Source: Tillus elongatus (taxonomy: Eukaryota; Arthropoda; Insecta; Coleoptera; Cleridae). Taken from it: DNA of 64,000 nt. Where the stretch lies: the NCBI GenBank assembly GCA_964006375.1, contig OZ023263.1:135799563-135863562 (forward strand), in the 5' to 3' direction. The notes below the pieces were generated by a model that ran no database searches, was not told the DNA's origin, and was given only the letters and a program-made list of their open reading frames with translations. Every line of letters starts with the position of its first letter. Position 1 is the stretch's first letter. A program made the position numbers and the translations under genes. Below are positions 12,781 through 24,276 of this stretch, piece by piece.

Positions 12781-14502
12781 TATCCATCAAATTTAATACG
12801 CAGGTTCCTATTACCTATTAAAAGTAAACTATGTACAAACCTTGCTTTGAGATCTAAGTTAAAAGAAAGAAAAAGTTATGAGCATTTAAAGAAAGAAAAA
12901 AATGCCTGTCACGGGTGATGAGAGAAACGCACAAGACAAAAAAAAATCGGGACGCAGCAAGTGCGTTATAGTAGCGAATTTTCATAACAATAGTACACTA
13001 TTATTATACGGCATATTAGTAAAGTTAATACTATAAACTTACACAGACCTTGAAGATCAATTTTAGAGGTCCTAGTACGCGCACATTTGAAGAATTCTTT
13101 CGAAAGTGTTACCATCGATATCTCTCTATTACCAAAAAATTCTTATGTTCTAACTCCTTTTGAGAAAAATGCCCAAAACTCAATTTTCTATGAAGCTAAA
13201 GAATTAAATGTTGCTATATCTGTGAATAATATAAGTCTTTTTTAAAGAAACTTGTATTACAAATGTCATTAAAGTTATACAAAAGATTTCCAGAGGGAAA
13301 CTTAATCCATATTTAGAAAAGTAACGTGTCTGCCAAATTATAAACGTAGCGGTTATTTTTCCTTATTGATCGCCAGTATGGTTTTGTTTTAGTCAACCTA
13401 ATCAAACCGGTTTTTTCAATATCAACAATAAAAAAATGTCTGCTGAAAACTATAATTTCAGACTCAAAGGTGACAAAGTTATCCAGGCGTTTTAAACAAA
13501 AATAAGATGCTGTTCAAAACGTGTAAAATCTGTGCACTATTGTTTCGCCAAATGTCAAAATTAAACATAAAAAAACATACATTCATCGAGCTGGATTCGA
13601 TCATGCAACCTTAATACGTCAACTAACGTTTTGATTACATGATACTTGACACAGGCTTCATGCCCAGGGTAGTATATGAAAAGTATACGCAACAGTAACT
13701 ACAGAATTAGTAGAACTGCCATTGAAACACATTCAAGGATTGTTTCGATCTGTATGACGTCTTATGTTTAAGTTTAAAGATAAAAGAAACTGTTTTGGAA
13801 TCACTTTTACATGACCTGACCTGACTTGACTTGACCTGACTTGATTTTTTCAATTTCTACTATATTATGCGACATTTTCAGTCTAAAACCACAGCATAAT
13901 CTATGTATGCTGCTCTAAAACTATATTTGGGGCCGTTCATGAAGCAACAAATATAGTATATTTTAATAATCGACTGAATCCCCCAGTTAAGTAACAATCA
14001 CTTAGCAAATTTTTAATTTCATGCCGTCTGTCATTTTCCATAATTGCGGCCGAGATTTCACGACTGTATGCTTTACGCCTTGGTATTTATTTAGTTTGGT
14101 TAGCGTCGATGGATGGTTGATACCTGTTGTATGACAATCTACGCGTGGCAGTTAACTAATCTGTCTGTCAGGCATTGGACTTTAACCACTAAGTCGTTTC
14201 AAAGCATGTTTTTGGGATTTTATTTTTAATTTGGAAAAAACTCTAAATATTGTGTACCAAATTACTTATAATTCACAACATAGGTTTATTTGCACCATTT
14301 CTAGCCACGTGTAAAGTCTCATTCTAGTTACTCTGATACTTACAAAAATATAGCGTTTTTAAAAATATTTTTGTATATTTAAGGGGGACAAAATCTCCGT
14401 TATAGCTGATATACGAACAGGTCCGCGGTCTTAATATAATGAAGATATGTGGCAAGTTTCGTTTAAATCAGTCGATAATTTTTTGAGTTATCGCACACAC
14501 AC
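12781..14502. other. Gene-free A+T-rich stretch
   Basis: No coding sequence is supported. The first 350 bases resemble the repeat at 2506-2890. A 'gacgcagcaagtgcgtta' motif at about 12951-12968 recurs inverted at about 18791-18808. A short array of TGACC/TTGAC units lies at 13810-13848. Confidence 0.5.
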
Positions 14503-14612
<110 letters not shown>

Positions 14613-14717
14613 TTTAAGACAAAAGTCCCTCCTACCTCTTTAAGAATATTTTTGTCTGTCGTTTTTCATAAAACTGTAAAGCTGCTGGACGAAGATCATT
14701 TGACACTCGGAAGTCGG

Positions 14718-17333
14718 AACACCACGAGGGCTTACAGCCTAAATACTATCGTACCGTGGGTGTTGACAGGGAGGAAAGAGGCAACTTGTTAATTCTGGAC
14801 TTGAAGGTTTGGAGGCTCGGGGGAGAAGAAAACACATGTGCCGGCAAGGAATTCCACAACTTGGAAGTCCTCGGGACAAAAGAGCGGGCATAACAAGAAG
14901 TTCTATGTCTGGTGACCTGGACAGTAAAAGGGTGCATTCGCTCTGTTTCCCTGGTAGATCTGTTGGGGGCAGCAGGTGGGGGAACTATGGAGGAAAGCTC
15001 CTCTGAGCAGTGCCCGTGCAGATATCTATAAAATAGAGAGAGGTCACTAACTGCACGTCGGTGGGCAAGGGATGGCAGCCTTTGGGTGAGGGTAGGGTCA
15101 CCGATGAGACGTATAGCTCTCTTTTGAATTGAGTCCAGGATAGCGAGTGTAGAAGCGGCAGCTGCACCCAGATGTGGGAGCAGTATTCGAGGTTTGGCCT
15201 TATTTGTGAAATATATAAGGTATAGAGATTAGCTGGTGAAAAGTATTTGCGAGCCCGGAAGAGGAAACCTAATTTCTTAGCAGCAGCTTCTGCAATTGAT
15301 ATGACATGTTGATGCCAATTGAGATTTCGATCCACAGAAATGCCAACAAGAGAAAAGGACTCATTACTTTGAATAACTTGGTTGTTCATTGTGATGGGTC
15401 TAGGGCTGGTGTATCTCTTATGAAAAAGAAAGCAAGACTGAGATTTGGTGGGGTTGAATTGTACTACAAGATTTCTACTTCCCCAGTCTAATATTTTTTG
15501 GAGATCCACGGAGACAGAACTCTCAATGAGTCTGCGATCCTCATCTAATTGGGCTAAAGAGACAGGCTTAGAATATTGTATATTTGAGTGGAGGGTGCTG
15601 TCGTCCGCGTAACTGTGAAGTGGGTTGAATGTGCTGGAGAGGAGCTCATTGATGTGGAGAAGAAACAAAGCAGGGGCTAAAGCTGAACCTTGAGGAACTC
15701 CTGCATTTTTTGGATACAGTTTAGAGGAATGGCCATCCACAACAACAGAAAGGCTCCTGTTGGAGAGAAAATTTGCTGTCCATGTACAAAGTTTTGGTGG
15801 TAGGCCATAGGCCGAAAGTTTATTAAGCAGCGCTGCGTGCCAGACCTGGTCTAATGCTTTGGATATGTCTAGACCGACAATCTGGGATTCACCGTGTAGT
15901 TCCATAGACTTGTTCCAAGAATGGGTGACAAATGAAAAAAATGAAAATGTTTTTCCAGAAATTTTAGTAATTCGGTGTTTATATACTTTTCCAGACTGAG
16001 ACTTTTGAGACGACTGAAAGGAGAGAAATAGGCCTGTAGTTGCTAGAAAGCGCTTTGGATCCTTTCTTGGGAATGGGTTGTACTCGAGCAGTTTTCCAGT
16101 TACTAGGGAATATGCCTTTATTGTAAGATATCTGAAATAGACGAGTCAGGACAGGAGCAAGTTCTGGTGCGCATTTTTTTGAGAACAATTGCTGGGATCT
16201 CGTCAAGGCCAGAGGCTTTCCTGGTATTAAGAGAAGAGAGCATCTTTCGTACCTTTTTAGTTTTGAAAATGATATCCGTCATTTTATGCGCGACATTGAG
16301 GACTGTTGGTGGTTGAACATTTGGAGGTGGGTTGAGAGTAGAATTGCTGGCGAACAACGAAGCAAAAAGTTCAGCCTTGCCCAGGGCGGTAGAAACAATT
16401 TCATCCCCTGAGACAAGAGGTGGGAACGTGCTTTCGCAGAAATTATTCCCAATAGATTTAGCAAGAGTCCAGAAAGGTTAGCCGCCGTTGGAGCTTAATA
16501 GGACTTTGTTTTTAATGTGGTTATTAAACGAGTTTTTTGCCTCAGAAAGAATGCGGACATAGCGGTTTCTTGCGTCGTTAAATGCTTGACGGTTTTCTTG
16601 ACTGGGATTGTGTAGAAGCGTTTTGTGAGCTTTGACCTTTTCAAGTCCGGCCTTGTCACAGGATTTAGAGAACCAGGGCTTTTGAGTGACTGAAGAGGTT
16701 TTCTGTGTACGTGGAATAAATAACTCCATGCCAGCTTGGATAATTTCGGTGACGTTTTGTGAGATATCAGAGGGGTCAGGATGAGAGAAGCAGACAGACG
16801 CCCATGGAAATGAGGAAAAGTAATCCCGCATTTCGTCCCAGTTTACGGAGTTGTAGTGCCAAACGATACGTGGGTGTGATGACTGTGTGACCTCGGGTTG
16901 CATTGCGCAGGAAGCAGTGACCATGCCGTGGTCTGAGCGGCCAAGGGGGGCGGTGACTGATATCTTATAGCATTCAGGTGTTGTAGTAAGAAGGAGATCC
17001 AAGGGATTTGAGCTGTGTGTTGGGATACGAGGAAAGTAAGTAGGTTGCTGAACCATATTGGCTAAAGAATGGCTGACTGCAAAGGCCTCTGCTGCTCTCC
17101 CTTGTGGATCGGTTTTTGAAGATCCTAGCCATTCCTTATTATGGACATTGAAGTCACCAAGAATAGTAGCCTCGGAGAAGGATATTCATAAATCAGATAG
17201 TCGGTTTTTTCAGAAAGGTAGTCAAAGTGCTGTACAAAGTTGTTGTCAGAAGGTGACCGGTAAATGCAACAGATGAATTTAGTTGCAGCTCTGAGAGAGA
17301 GTTTTATCCATAGTATGTCTTTTCTTCCAGCTT
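14718..17333 (-). pseudogene. Second LINE family, 5'-truncated and mutated copy
   Basis: This copy matches the better copy at 25971-29039 from its 3' end to about 17333, where similarity stops abruptly, as expected for 5' truncation. It keeps the end of the endonuclease (GRSDHGMV), reverse transcriptase start (SNYRPISLL), motif A (LDISKALDQ), motif B (GVPQGSALAP) and motif C (SYADDSTLH), but in at least six separate frames. It has a small insertion near 15935 and lacks the same reverse transcriptase block as the other copy (see findings). No poly(A) tail is visible at the 14718 end. The copy cannot make a working protein. Confidence 0.85.
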
Positions 17334-19689
17334 ATATAGCATTTATGAACTTTACATACGAATAACAATCAAAGGGTAAAAGATATAACAAAATATAACT
17401 GGACATTAAATGTGGCAGATTTTATAGAAAAGACAATAAAATAAAGTGCAATCCAATATATTGTTTGGTAATCAAGAGAGACACCATTTACGAAACCCTT
17501 ACAATTGTAATGTTTAGGGGGGGGGGGCACATGGAAGGAAGCAAGGGGGTTAGGGTGGGGACTTTTGACAAAACACTTGCCTAAATGGTAGTAGTCGATG
17601 GGGAAAAAATTTGGGTTTATACTATATTTTCCCCCTAAAAACACAGGTTAACTGGGCCATACTAGATGTTTCTAGCCTACAAGATAATCCTACTCCTTAA
17701 GGGCCAAAATCGTATAGGGACGAGCAAATGAATGCTTTAACGTTTTAAATCTAAAACCGTCCGCCGGACGAAAAAAAAAACAAGGGGCCATTTTAATGAG
17801 AAGATAGAGGGGAATTATAAAAATAATAATCATTTTGTAAAAAAAAACCGTGTCTTATCATTTTTTTTATTAATCATATTGCTAGACATATCAACACGGA
17901 TCAGATTATGTGATTATTTATCTAATTTTTGTATATTTAATTTAACTTTGGTACAAAAAAGGTAAGAAATAATTGATTTTATAGGATTATCTATGTTTAC
18001 ATTTTCATAATGTACTTATAAGTAGTTGATAAATTGTTTTCACAAATGTCAAATCAAACTGCAGACAAGGTAAAATAACGTTCTTATTTCTGACAGCTAC
18101 TAACATGAAAATATGAGTATTTTTCCCCTTATATTTTCCTTTAAAGTTAAAAAAATAACTTTTTTATATATATTTTTTTAATTTTAATTATAGATTAGGT
18201 ATATAATTTGAATTTGATGTATTTTTTCAGCAAATTTTCCCGTAAAAAATATTTACTTCGGTTTACAAAAATTCCTTTAGCGTTTCCGTCAAAATATATT
18301 TTTTAAGAATTTTGTTAAATATAGGTAATTAATAATAAATGTTTAATAGGTTATTGAAAAAAATGTTTTTGATTTTTCGTAAAAAAATTGGTTTAGCAAA
18401 TTTCCGTAAAAAATGTGATTTTTGTGTAAGAGTACTTCGGCCAAGTTTTGTAACAAAAAAATGACGAATTTCGCGAAGGAAATTGTTTGCAAATTTTCAT
18501 GAAAATTTTGTTTGAATTTTTGTCAAAAAGCTTTTTGTAAATATTTATATTCTGACAGGTGTGTCAGTAGCATGAAGAGGTTCATTGTCGAGGAAAGTCG
18601 GACCACTTTTTTCAAGAACATTTTAAGTTTATTTTCGGAAAATGTTTATACCTTTTCAGACAGTAAAGTTATTTTAATGAAATATGGTACATGGTTTCTA
18701 CTATATACGTTATATTGTTAACCAAATTTGATACTTTTTATTATTAACAGACATATTTGCCATTAAAAACATTTTTATGAAAATTCACTACAATAACGCA
18801 CTTGCTGCGTCCAGACTTTATATTTCTGATCTGATTTGTGGGTGAGATATTAGATTCTGATGATGAAAATGACCTAAACTGACTTAACGCATGCTTGCAT
18901 CAAGATGAATCATTAGGTGTTATTCAAGGAATTTGCAAGTTTACTCAGATTTGAATGTTTCTCCATTATACCCACGTGACATCATTTTGTGAAAGGCATT
19001 GAGCATAAATCAAGGTATAGAGTAAAGCTCTCTCTACCACATGAATAAAATAAGAAATTTGGGGTCAACTGATAGAAATCGCAGAAAACTAATTTGCATT
19101 CATTATTTTCTGACTTGTTTTTCTAGTAATGTGGCAATACTAATCAATTCAAAAAGTTATTTGTTTATCTGAAGGATTACTTTATTATCTATCGATTAAT
19201 GTATTACTGTGTGTGTGTGTGTGTTGCATCTTGGGATGGTTTTGAATATTTCATTCATCAACCACAGACTTTTATCCTAAAATTTCGTTTCGAATCATAA
19301 CCACACCCAGTGCGGCAAAACTAGATTTTCTTATGTGAACAGGTGATACCTATATTCGCGAATACTTTGAATTATATATGAAAACCAAATTGATACATAT
19401 ATCCACAATCTCGTTACCAATATACACCTAAATGATATCTTAAATACATACATACTTGCTTTCACCCACTGCTTTACACATACAATCCAAACATACCTAC
19501 CTAATCTATACATCAATATAAATACTACAATATAATTTTAATTGCGATACTTTTTTTAACTGATTCTGAATATCTATATATGCACATAATCTGTTTTTTA
19601 TTCACCTTTTTTTGTTTTTGTTTTGTTTTTTAAGTTGTTTTTTTTATAAATATTTTTTTAATATTTGTTTTCATTTTTTAAATTCTTAA
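17334..19689. other. Gene-free A+T-rich stretch
   Basis: About 2.3 kb with no supported gene. It holds a run of 11 G at about 17517-17527, several T-runs, a short (GT)n at 19210-19223 and the inverted 'gcacttgctgcgtc' motif near 18793. Probably old intronic sequence. Confidence 0.5.
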
Positions 19690-20560
19690 AATTTAAGGAA
19701 TGACAGGGACACATTGTCGCCTAGGGACCCGCCAAGGCTCATAGACATACTGAATTGGCGCATGGAAAACCTGGGTATACAAAAGGACAGACATTAGGAT
19801 TTATGTTCAGTACATTGATACAATTTTTTGAAAGAATATGGTTATCACGATTATAAACTTAATAACTTAGAACACTCGTCAGATCAACATCACCAACGAA
19901 GAATTAATTATATTGCTCAAGTGATGGTAAACTTGATAAATAACAATCGTTTTTTTCAGTATGTGTTGTGGACGGACGAAAGCCGTTTTGTTAGTCACGG
20001 TAAGCCCAATAAAAAAATGAACATATTTGGGCTACTGAAGATCCGCATTTTGTCAATCCGATTGAAAATCAAGGACACTTCGAAATTAACGTTTGGTATG
20101 GTATTATTAACAGGCATTTGATTGGTCCACATTTTTACGAAGGAATTTTACATAGCGAGCGATATTTGCAATTTCTCCAAGAACAACTTTCTGTGCTGCT
20201 TGAAAATGTGCCATTACAGCTGCGAACAAACATGTGTTTCCAACATGACGGAGCTCCACCGCATAAAGCAATATTTAAATAAAACTTACGGAGAAAATGG
20301 ATAGGTATAAATTGACCGATACAGTGGCCGCCTAAATCATCGGACTTGACCTCACTAGACTTCTTCTTGTGGGGAGCTTTGAAAAATAAAGTTTACAGAA
20401 CACTTGGAACATTTAAAAGAAAAAAGCAGAAATGCTTGCGTTGAACTAGGTATAGAGAAATGTCTCATAATGCTTCAGAGCGAGAAATAGGGCGGAGATT
20501 GGATAAGTGTTGAGAAGTAGAAGGTGGTCACATTGAAAATTTGTTGCAATGATTGCCTAC
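19690..20560 (+). pseudogene. Second mariner-like transposase, decayed
   Basis: The plus strand shows the catalytic triad in order: LWTDESRFVSHG (first Asp, near 19970), FQHDGAPPHK (second Asp, near 20240) and SSDLTSLDFFLWG (third Asp, near 20340). The upstream segment RDTLSPRDPPRLID (near 19715) is the usual start of the catalytic half in this insect group. The end reads GGHIENLLQ and a stop near 20550. Frames shift at least four times. Element A is inserted 20 bp after that stop, and the rest of this transposon should continue after 34881. Confidence 0.75.
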
Positions 20561-20570
20561 ATACTTTGTT

Positions 20571-20912
20571 AGTAGATAGGGCGACACCTGGGCTCACCCC
20601 CTCCACTTTTTTTTTCTGCGCATGCGCGTGACGTCATGCGCATGCGCTGACCTGTGACAGTTGACAGCTGACCTGTCAGATTTGACAGCTGTCAATGTCA
20701 CCTGACCTGACAGCTGTCAACGTCAGCTGTCAGACCTGACAGACGTCAAATGTCATCTGACCTGTCAAATGTCAGATGACGTCACAAGCGTTCCAAGATG
20801 GCTGACCTGTCATAGACAGCCGCAACCCGGGTTAGGTCTCTATGTAGCTGTCTTATGTCTGACCTGTCACGATGTTCCATAGATAGCCACACAGCACACA
20901 GTTTAGGTTTCT
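20571..20912. repeat. Left terminal inverted repeat of element A, outer part
   Basis: This is the reverse complement of 34440-34875 with indels. It holds many GACAGCTGTC and TGACCTGTC units, CRE (TGACGTCA) palindromes and the phrase 'ttccaagatggctgacctgt'. The nested element at 20913 cuts it. Similarity resumes after 22785 and continues through the AATAAACAATCAG-type repeats to about 23700. Confidence 0.85.
20617..20647. promoter_or_regulatory. CRE flanked by two TGCGCATGCGC palindromes
   Basis: TGCGCATGCGC (20617-20627) and a second copy (20637-20647) flank TGACGTCA (20629-20636). These match the consensus sites of NRF1-type and CREB/ATF-type factors. The same block is at 34802-34832. The position at the very end of the element suggests an enhancer or a replication-end signal; function is inferred. 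Confidence 0.55.
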
Positions 20913-21177
20913 ATAGGATCCTGGACACTCCATTTAAATACATGTAAATTTTGTAGTCTACTATGGACAGTCAAGTCTACCACTGGACATTTAAGTCAAC
21001 CCTGGACATAATTATAACGGTGTTTAAATGCAAATAGATTGAATTATTTTGCGGGGAGTCAGGTATGGACAAGGTGTTATTAATAATAAAAACAGTGGTA
21101 AAATATAAAAATATAATATATTTACTCAAGTGTACACTACAGCAAGTTAATTAATTTCAAAATTGTCTCTCTTTGCA
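20913..21177. repeat. Left inverted repeat of the Rep-bearing element
   Basis: Pairs with 22521-22785 over 265 bp. The last 38 bases or so are a reversed copy of the end of the Rep-like coding sequence. Confidence 0.9.
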
Positions 21178-21742
21178 GTAAAATTAGATCTGTCAGTTGG
21201 TGTTTGTGACGTTGGAATCTAATCTGGTGTTATTTCCGTAGGATGACATCATCCCATCATTCGTGTTTGAGCTTGTCTAGAATACAGCTGTTGGCAGTTG
21301 TCATATCTGGTAGGATGACATCATCATCATGTTTGAATTTGTCGACAGCTCTCGTTTCCGGTTAGTGACCTAGTTTTCCGAGATCGCCCGTGACAGATGA
21401 ACGTTATTTCATTTCCTGTGGTTGACTTAGTTTTTTTTTCTTTTAGAGTTCGCTAGATGCACGTTGTACTGTTAGACAGCCTTGTGACAGCTGTTAGACA
21501 GCTGTGTGACAGCTGTTAGACAGCTGTCTGTCCTGTTAGACAGCTATCTGTCCTGCTAGACAGCTGTCTGTCTTGGTTGGTTGACTGGTCGTGTGTCTGA
21601 TCCGATGTTTTGTCGGATCCGAACAGCACCGATGTTTGACGACAGTATGCGATCATTAAAGATGTACCATATAATGGAATAGTCTAGGTGTACACGGCTA
21701 GTATTCTCTGGACATTCATTCTGTTCACATCGTTCTTACAAG
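21178..21742. promoter_or_regulatory. Leader of the Rep-like gene with CAGCTGT repeats
   Basis: About 560 bases without a gene. Several GTTAGACAGCTGT units lie at 21472-21570, the same motif as in the tandem arrays of elements A and B. A short TATATAATGG-like stretch occurs near 21669. This probably holds the promoter of the Rep-like gene. Confidence 0.4.
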
Positions 21743-22561
21743 ATGGCTTCCATATCAAAAGCTGATTATCTGAGTTTACTAAATGTTAATGACATTAAGG
21801 CGATTTCACCACAAGAGATGGCCAAAGATTACGAAGAGTGTGTTACGCAGTGGTTTCATCTTCTGTGAAATGAACAAGATTTTAATTTGTTAGTTTGTGT
21901 ACCAAATATTAAGTGGTATTCAATTTGTCGATGTCATCTAGAAGCAGATGATGGAAGTGTGGCGCATGAGCATATGCACGCTTTGATACATTTTACAAAT
22001 GGGTCTACGGTTCAGGGATTTAAAAAGAAGCTTCAACGTGTAGGGCGACGTTTGCATCCTAAAACAACTTTCAAGAAAATAATTTGTCTAGATCATGCTG
22101 TTGGAGTATTAAGGTATATTGCTTGTGCAGATGGGCAGAAACCTCTTCAAAGAGATGGCGATGGTCTTCGTGGAACACCGCATTCGCACTATTCTAGGCG
22201 AGTGTACTGTGATTCTTGGCTGCATGGCAGAGGAAAAATGTGTGCTTCTGTAAGAGACGGAATATCATGTTTAGCATCAAAAGGAGTTAAAAACGTATTG
22301 GTTTACGCATCAGTGAACGAGTTGCACAATAAAGAGACTTGCCAGTGCACCAGAGGAGCTTCGGGTATTCGTAGAAGACAGGAAGCTAATGAAAAGAGAA
22401 GACTGTTTTACCAAACAGAAAAGGGAATTGCAATCAGAAAGGCGTACAGAGAAAAACAAGTTCAAAAGAAACAGCTGATCAAACAGTTAATGGAGCTGGG
22501 TCTAAATAAAAAAGCAGAATTGCAAAGAGAGACAATTTTGAAATTAGTTAACTTGCTGTAG
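21743..22561 (+). pseudogene. Small HUH-Rep-like protein gene with one in-frame stop
   Basis: From ATG at 21743 the frame codes for 272 residues if the TGA at 21866-21868 (codon 42) is disregarded; everything after it is open. Residues 75-84 read HEHMHALIHF, which fits the hydrophobic-His-hydrophobic-His motif of HUH endonucleases (His77, His79). Tyr124 in LRYIACADGQK stands where the catalytic tyrosine would be, about 45 residues downstream, but the usual YxxK Lys is not at +3. The C-terminus (from about 195) is a highly basic, helical, coiled-coil-like tail. There is no helicase domain. In parvoviruses and rolling-circle elements such proteins nick one strand at the terminal repeat. The HUH reading is an inference; a start after the stop is possible. 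Confidence 0.5.
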
Positions 22562-22785
22562 TGTACACTTGAGTAAATATATTATATTTTTATATTTTAC
22601 CACTGTTTTTATTATTAATAACACCTTGTCCATACCTGACTCCCCGCAAAATAATTCAATCTATTTGCATTTAAACACCGTTATAATTATGTCCAGGGTT
22701 GACTTAAATGTCCAGTGGTAGACTTGACTGTCCATAGTAGACTACAAAATTTACATGTATTTAAATGGAGTGTCCAGGATCCTAT
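22521..22785. repeat. Right inverted repeat of the Rep-bearing element
   Basis: Reverse complement of 20913-21177. It begins inside the last 41 bases of the Rep-like coding sequence. Confidence 0.9.
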
Positions 22786-24176
22786 GTCTGATGACGTCAA
22801 ATGTTCCATAGATATCTACAAGTCAGGTTAGGTCTCCATGTGTGTGTGTTTGTCGAATATCAGCTGTCTGATTGTTTATTAAGGTTATGTATGTGTTGTA
22901 TGACAGAAGCCTGCTTATTACCAGCCATCCGATTGTTTATTGAGGTTATGTTCGTACACATGTTGATTCCCCGCCATCTGATTGTTTATTAAGGTTATGT
23001 TTGTATTTGTTATGTCGTCAACGTGCTATCTGATTGTTTATTAAGGTTATGTTTGTATTTGTTTATTAAGGTTATGTTCGTATACGTGTTGAATACCAGT
23101 CATCTGATTGTTTGTTGAGGTTATGTTTGTATTTGTTATTTGAATGCAAACAGACATAATAATAAGAGTGTACTTACATACAACAAGAGACGTCATCCTT
23201 GTTTCACAGCTTAACACACACTACTGAACAGGTGTCTCCTGTGTTCAGGAAACAGACAGACAGACAACTGATTGCCATTGTTGGAGCTTGTACACGCTGT
23301 TTGAAAGGATATAACATACGTAGGTCATGACAGCTCGATGTCTTTGCTTAGAGTGACAGATGCAAGTGTATTTGAAAGAAAAGCATTCGCCTGAAATTAG
23401 ATTTGAACCCACGAACCTCGAATCGACTATACAGCTTTCTCAGATATACTATCGCTAAACCAATAGCTCCACAGACGCACACGATAAAAGTTTGTTCACA
23501 GTTGTATATATAAACCAAAACCAGTTGTTGTTTACATATGAGGTTATGTTCGTATACATGTTGATTACCAATCATCTGATTGTTTAGTAAGGTTATGTTT
23601 GTATTTGTTATTTGAATGCAAACAGACATAATACAAGAGTGTACTTACATACAGCAAGAGACGTCATCCTTGTTTCACAGCTTAACACACACTGAACAAG
23701 TGTCTCTCTTGTATTGAGGAAACAAACTGATGTAAGAGAGAGGGGCCTTACAAAAGGATAAACAACGTTTTACAGTTGTTAACCTTGATCCTGTTTGAGC
23801 TTGTCAGTGTATCTGTTTAATATACGCAAGAGAGAGGCCCTCGTAGAGGTAAACGACGGGTCAGTTGATGACCTTGGCGATTGTTATCTTGTGTTATATC
23901 TGTTGGATGACATCACCCCATGCAGTCGTGTTTGAGCTTGTCTAGAATACAGACATAACCGAAAGGATGACATCATCACATTATTTGTGTTTGTAGAAAA
24001 GGCCCCTGCTCACATCTTAAATCGTTCCTATTTCCCATAAGATTCTATGTATTTTAGCCTAATATATAGCTTTTGACACGGTTTCCCATAAGAAACAACG
24101 TATTTGTAGACACACACACATTTAGTAAGGTTTCTGTGAAAACAAATATAGTTTTAAAAACGGTTATTGTGGCAGC
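22786..24176. repeat. Inner part of the left arm of element A
   Basis: No gene. The stretch is built from short units such as 'ctgattgtttattaaggtta' repeated at least six times (22860-23110, 23570-23600), a block with 'agagacgtcatccttgtttc' present twice (about 23190 and 23660), and the tRNA-like motif at 23389-23478. The same units occur inverted in the other three arms. Confidence 0.75.
23389..23478 (-). other. tRNA-like motif in the terminal repeat
   Basis: On the minus strand the sequence GGAGCTATTGGTTTAGC is followed, about 50 bases later, by GGGTTCAAATC, which fits the Pol III box B (GWTCRANNC). Spacing is tRNA-like, but the stems do not form a convincing cloverleaf. Copies occur in all four arms (33741, 38540 and 46118). 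It may be a captured tRNA-derived repeat or an internal Pol III promoter. Confidence 0.4.
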
Positions 24177-24177
24177 A

Positions 24178-24185
24178 TATATAAA
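24178..24185 (+). promoter_or_regulatory. TATA box of the KilA-N gene (element A)
   Basis: TATATAAA lies 91 bases before the chosen ATG at 24277. Element B has the same box at the same distance (45411-45418). The box supports Pol II transcription and shows that ATGs upstream of it are not used. Confidence 0.6.
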
Positions 24186-24276
24186 GTGGCTGCACACACT
24201 CTTAAGCTCATTCACAATTCGGTTGTCGTTGAGAAAAGACGTGCTTCAGTTTGCTCTACCTCAAATCTGTTTCAAA

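Larger units (their letters stand above)
20913..22785 (+). mobile_element. Nested 1.87-kb element with 265-bp inverted repeats and a Rep-like gene
   Basis: Bases 20913-21177 and 22521-22785 are reverse complements with one mismatch seen by eye. The outer ends read ATAGGATCCTGGAC. Between them lies one plus-strand gene (21743-22561). The element interrupts the inverted arm of element A: the intact counterpart in the right arm (34420-34450) shows the two flanks joined. Element B has no copy. The near identity of the repeats means a recent insertion or ongoing conversion between the repeats. Confidence 0.8.

Noticed and set aside
14809..15006. Plus-strand ORFs over the LINE copies (also 26081-26278, 28689-29072)
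   Set aside because: Opposite-strand shadows of ORF2; they recur only because the LINE copies are homologous.
18512..18721. 69-residue plus-strand ORF in the gene-free stretch
   Set aside because: No motif, strongly A+T-driven composition, no regulatory context.
23389..23478. A genuine tRNA gene
   Set aside because: Box B fits but acceptor and anticodon stems do not pair convincingly, so it is listed only as tRNA-like.
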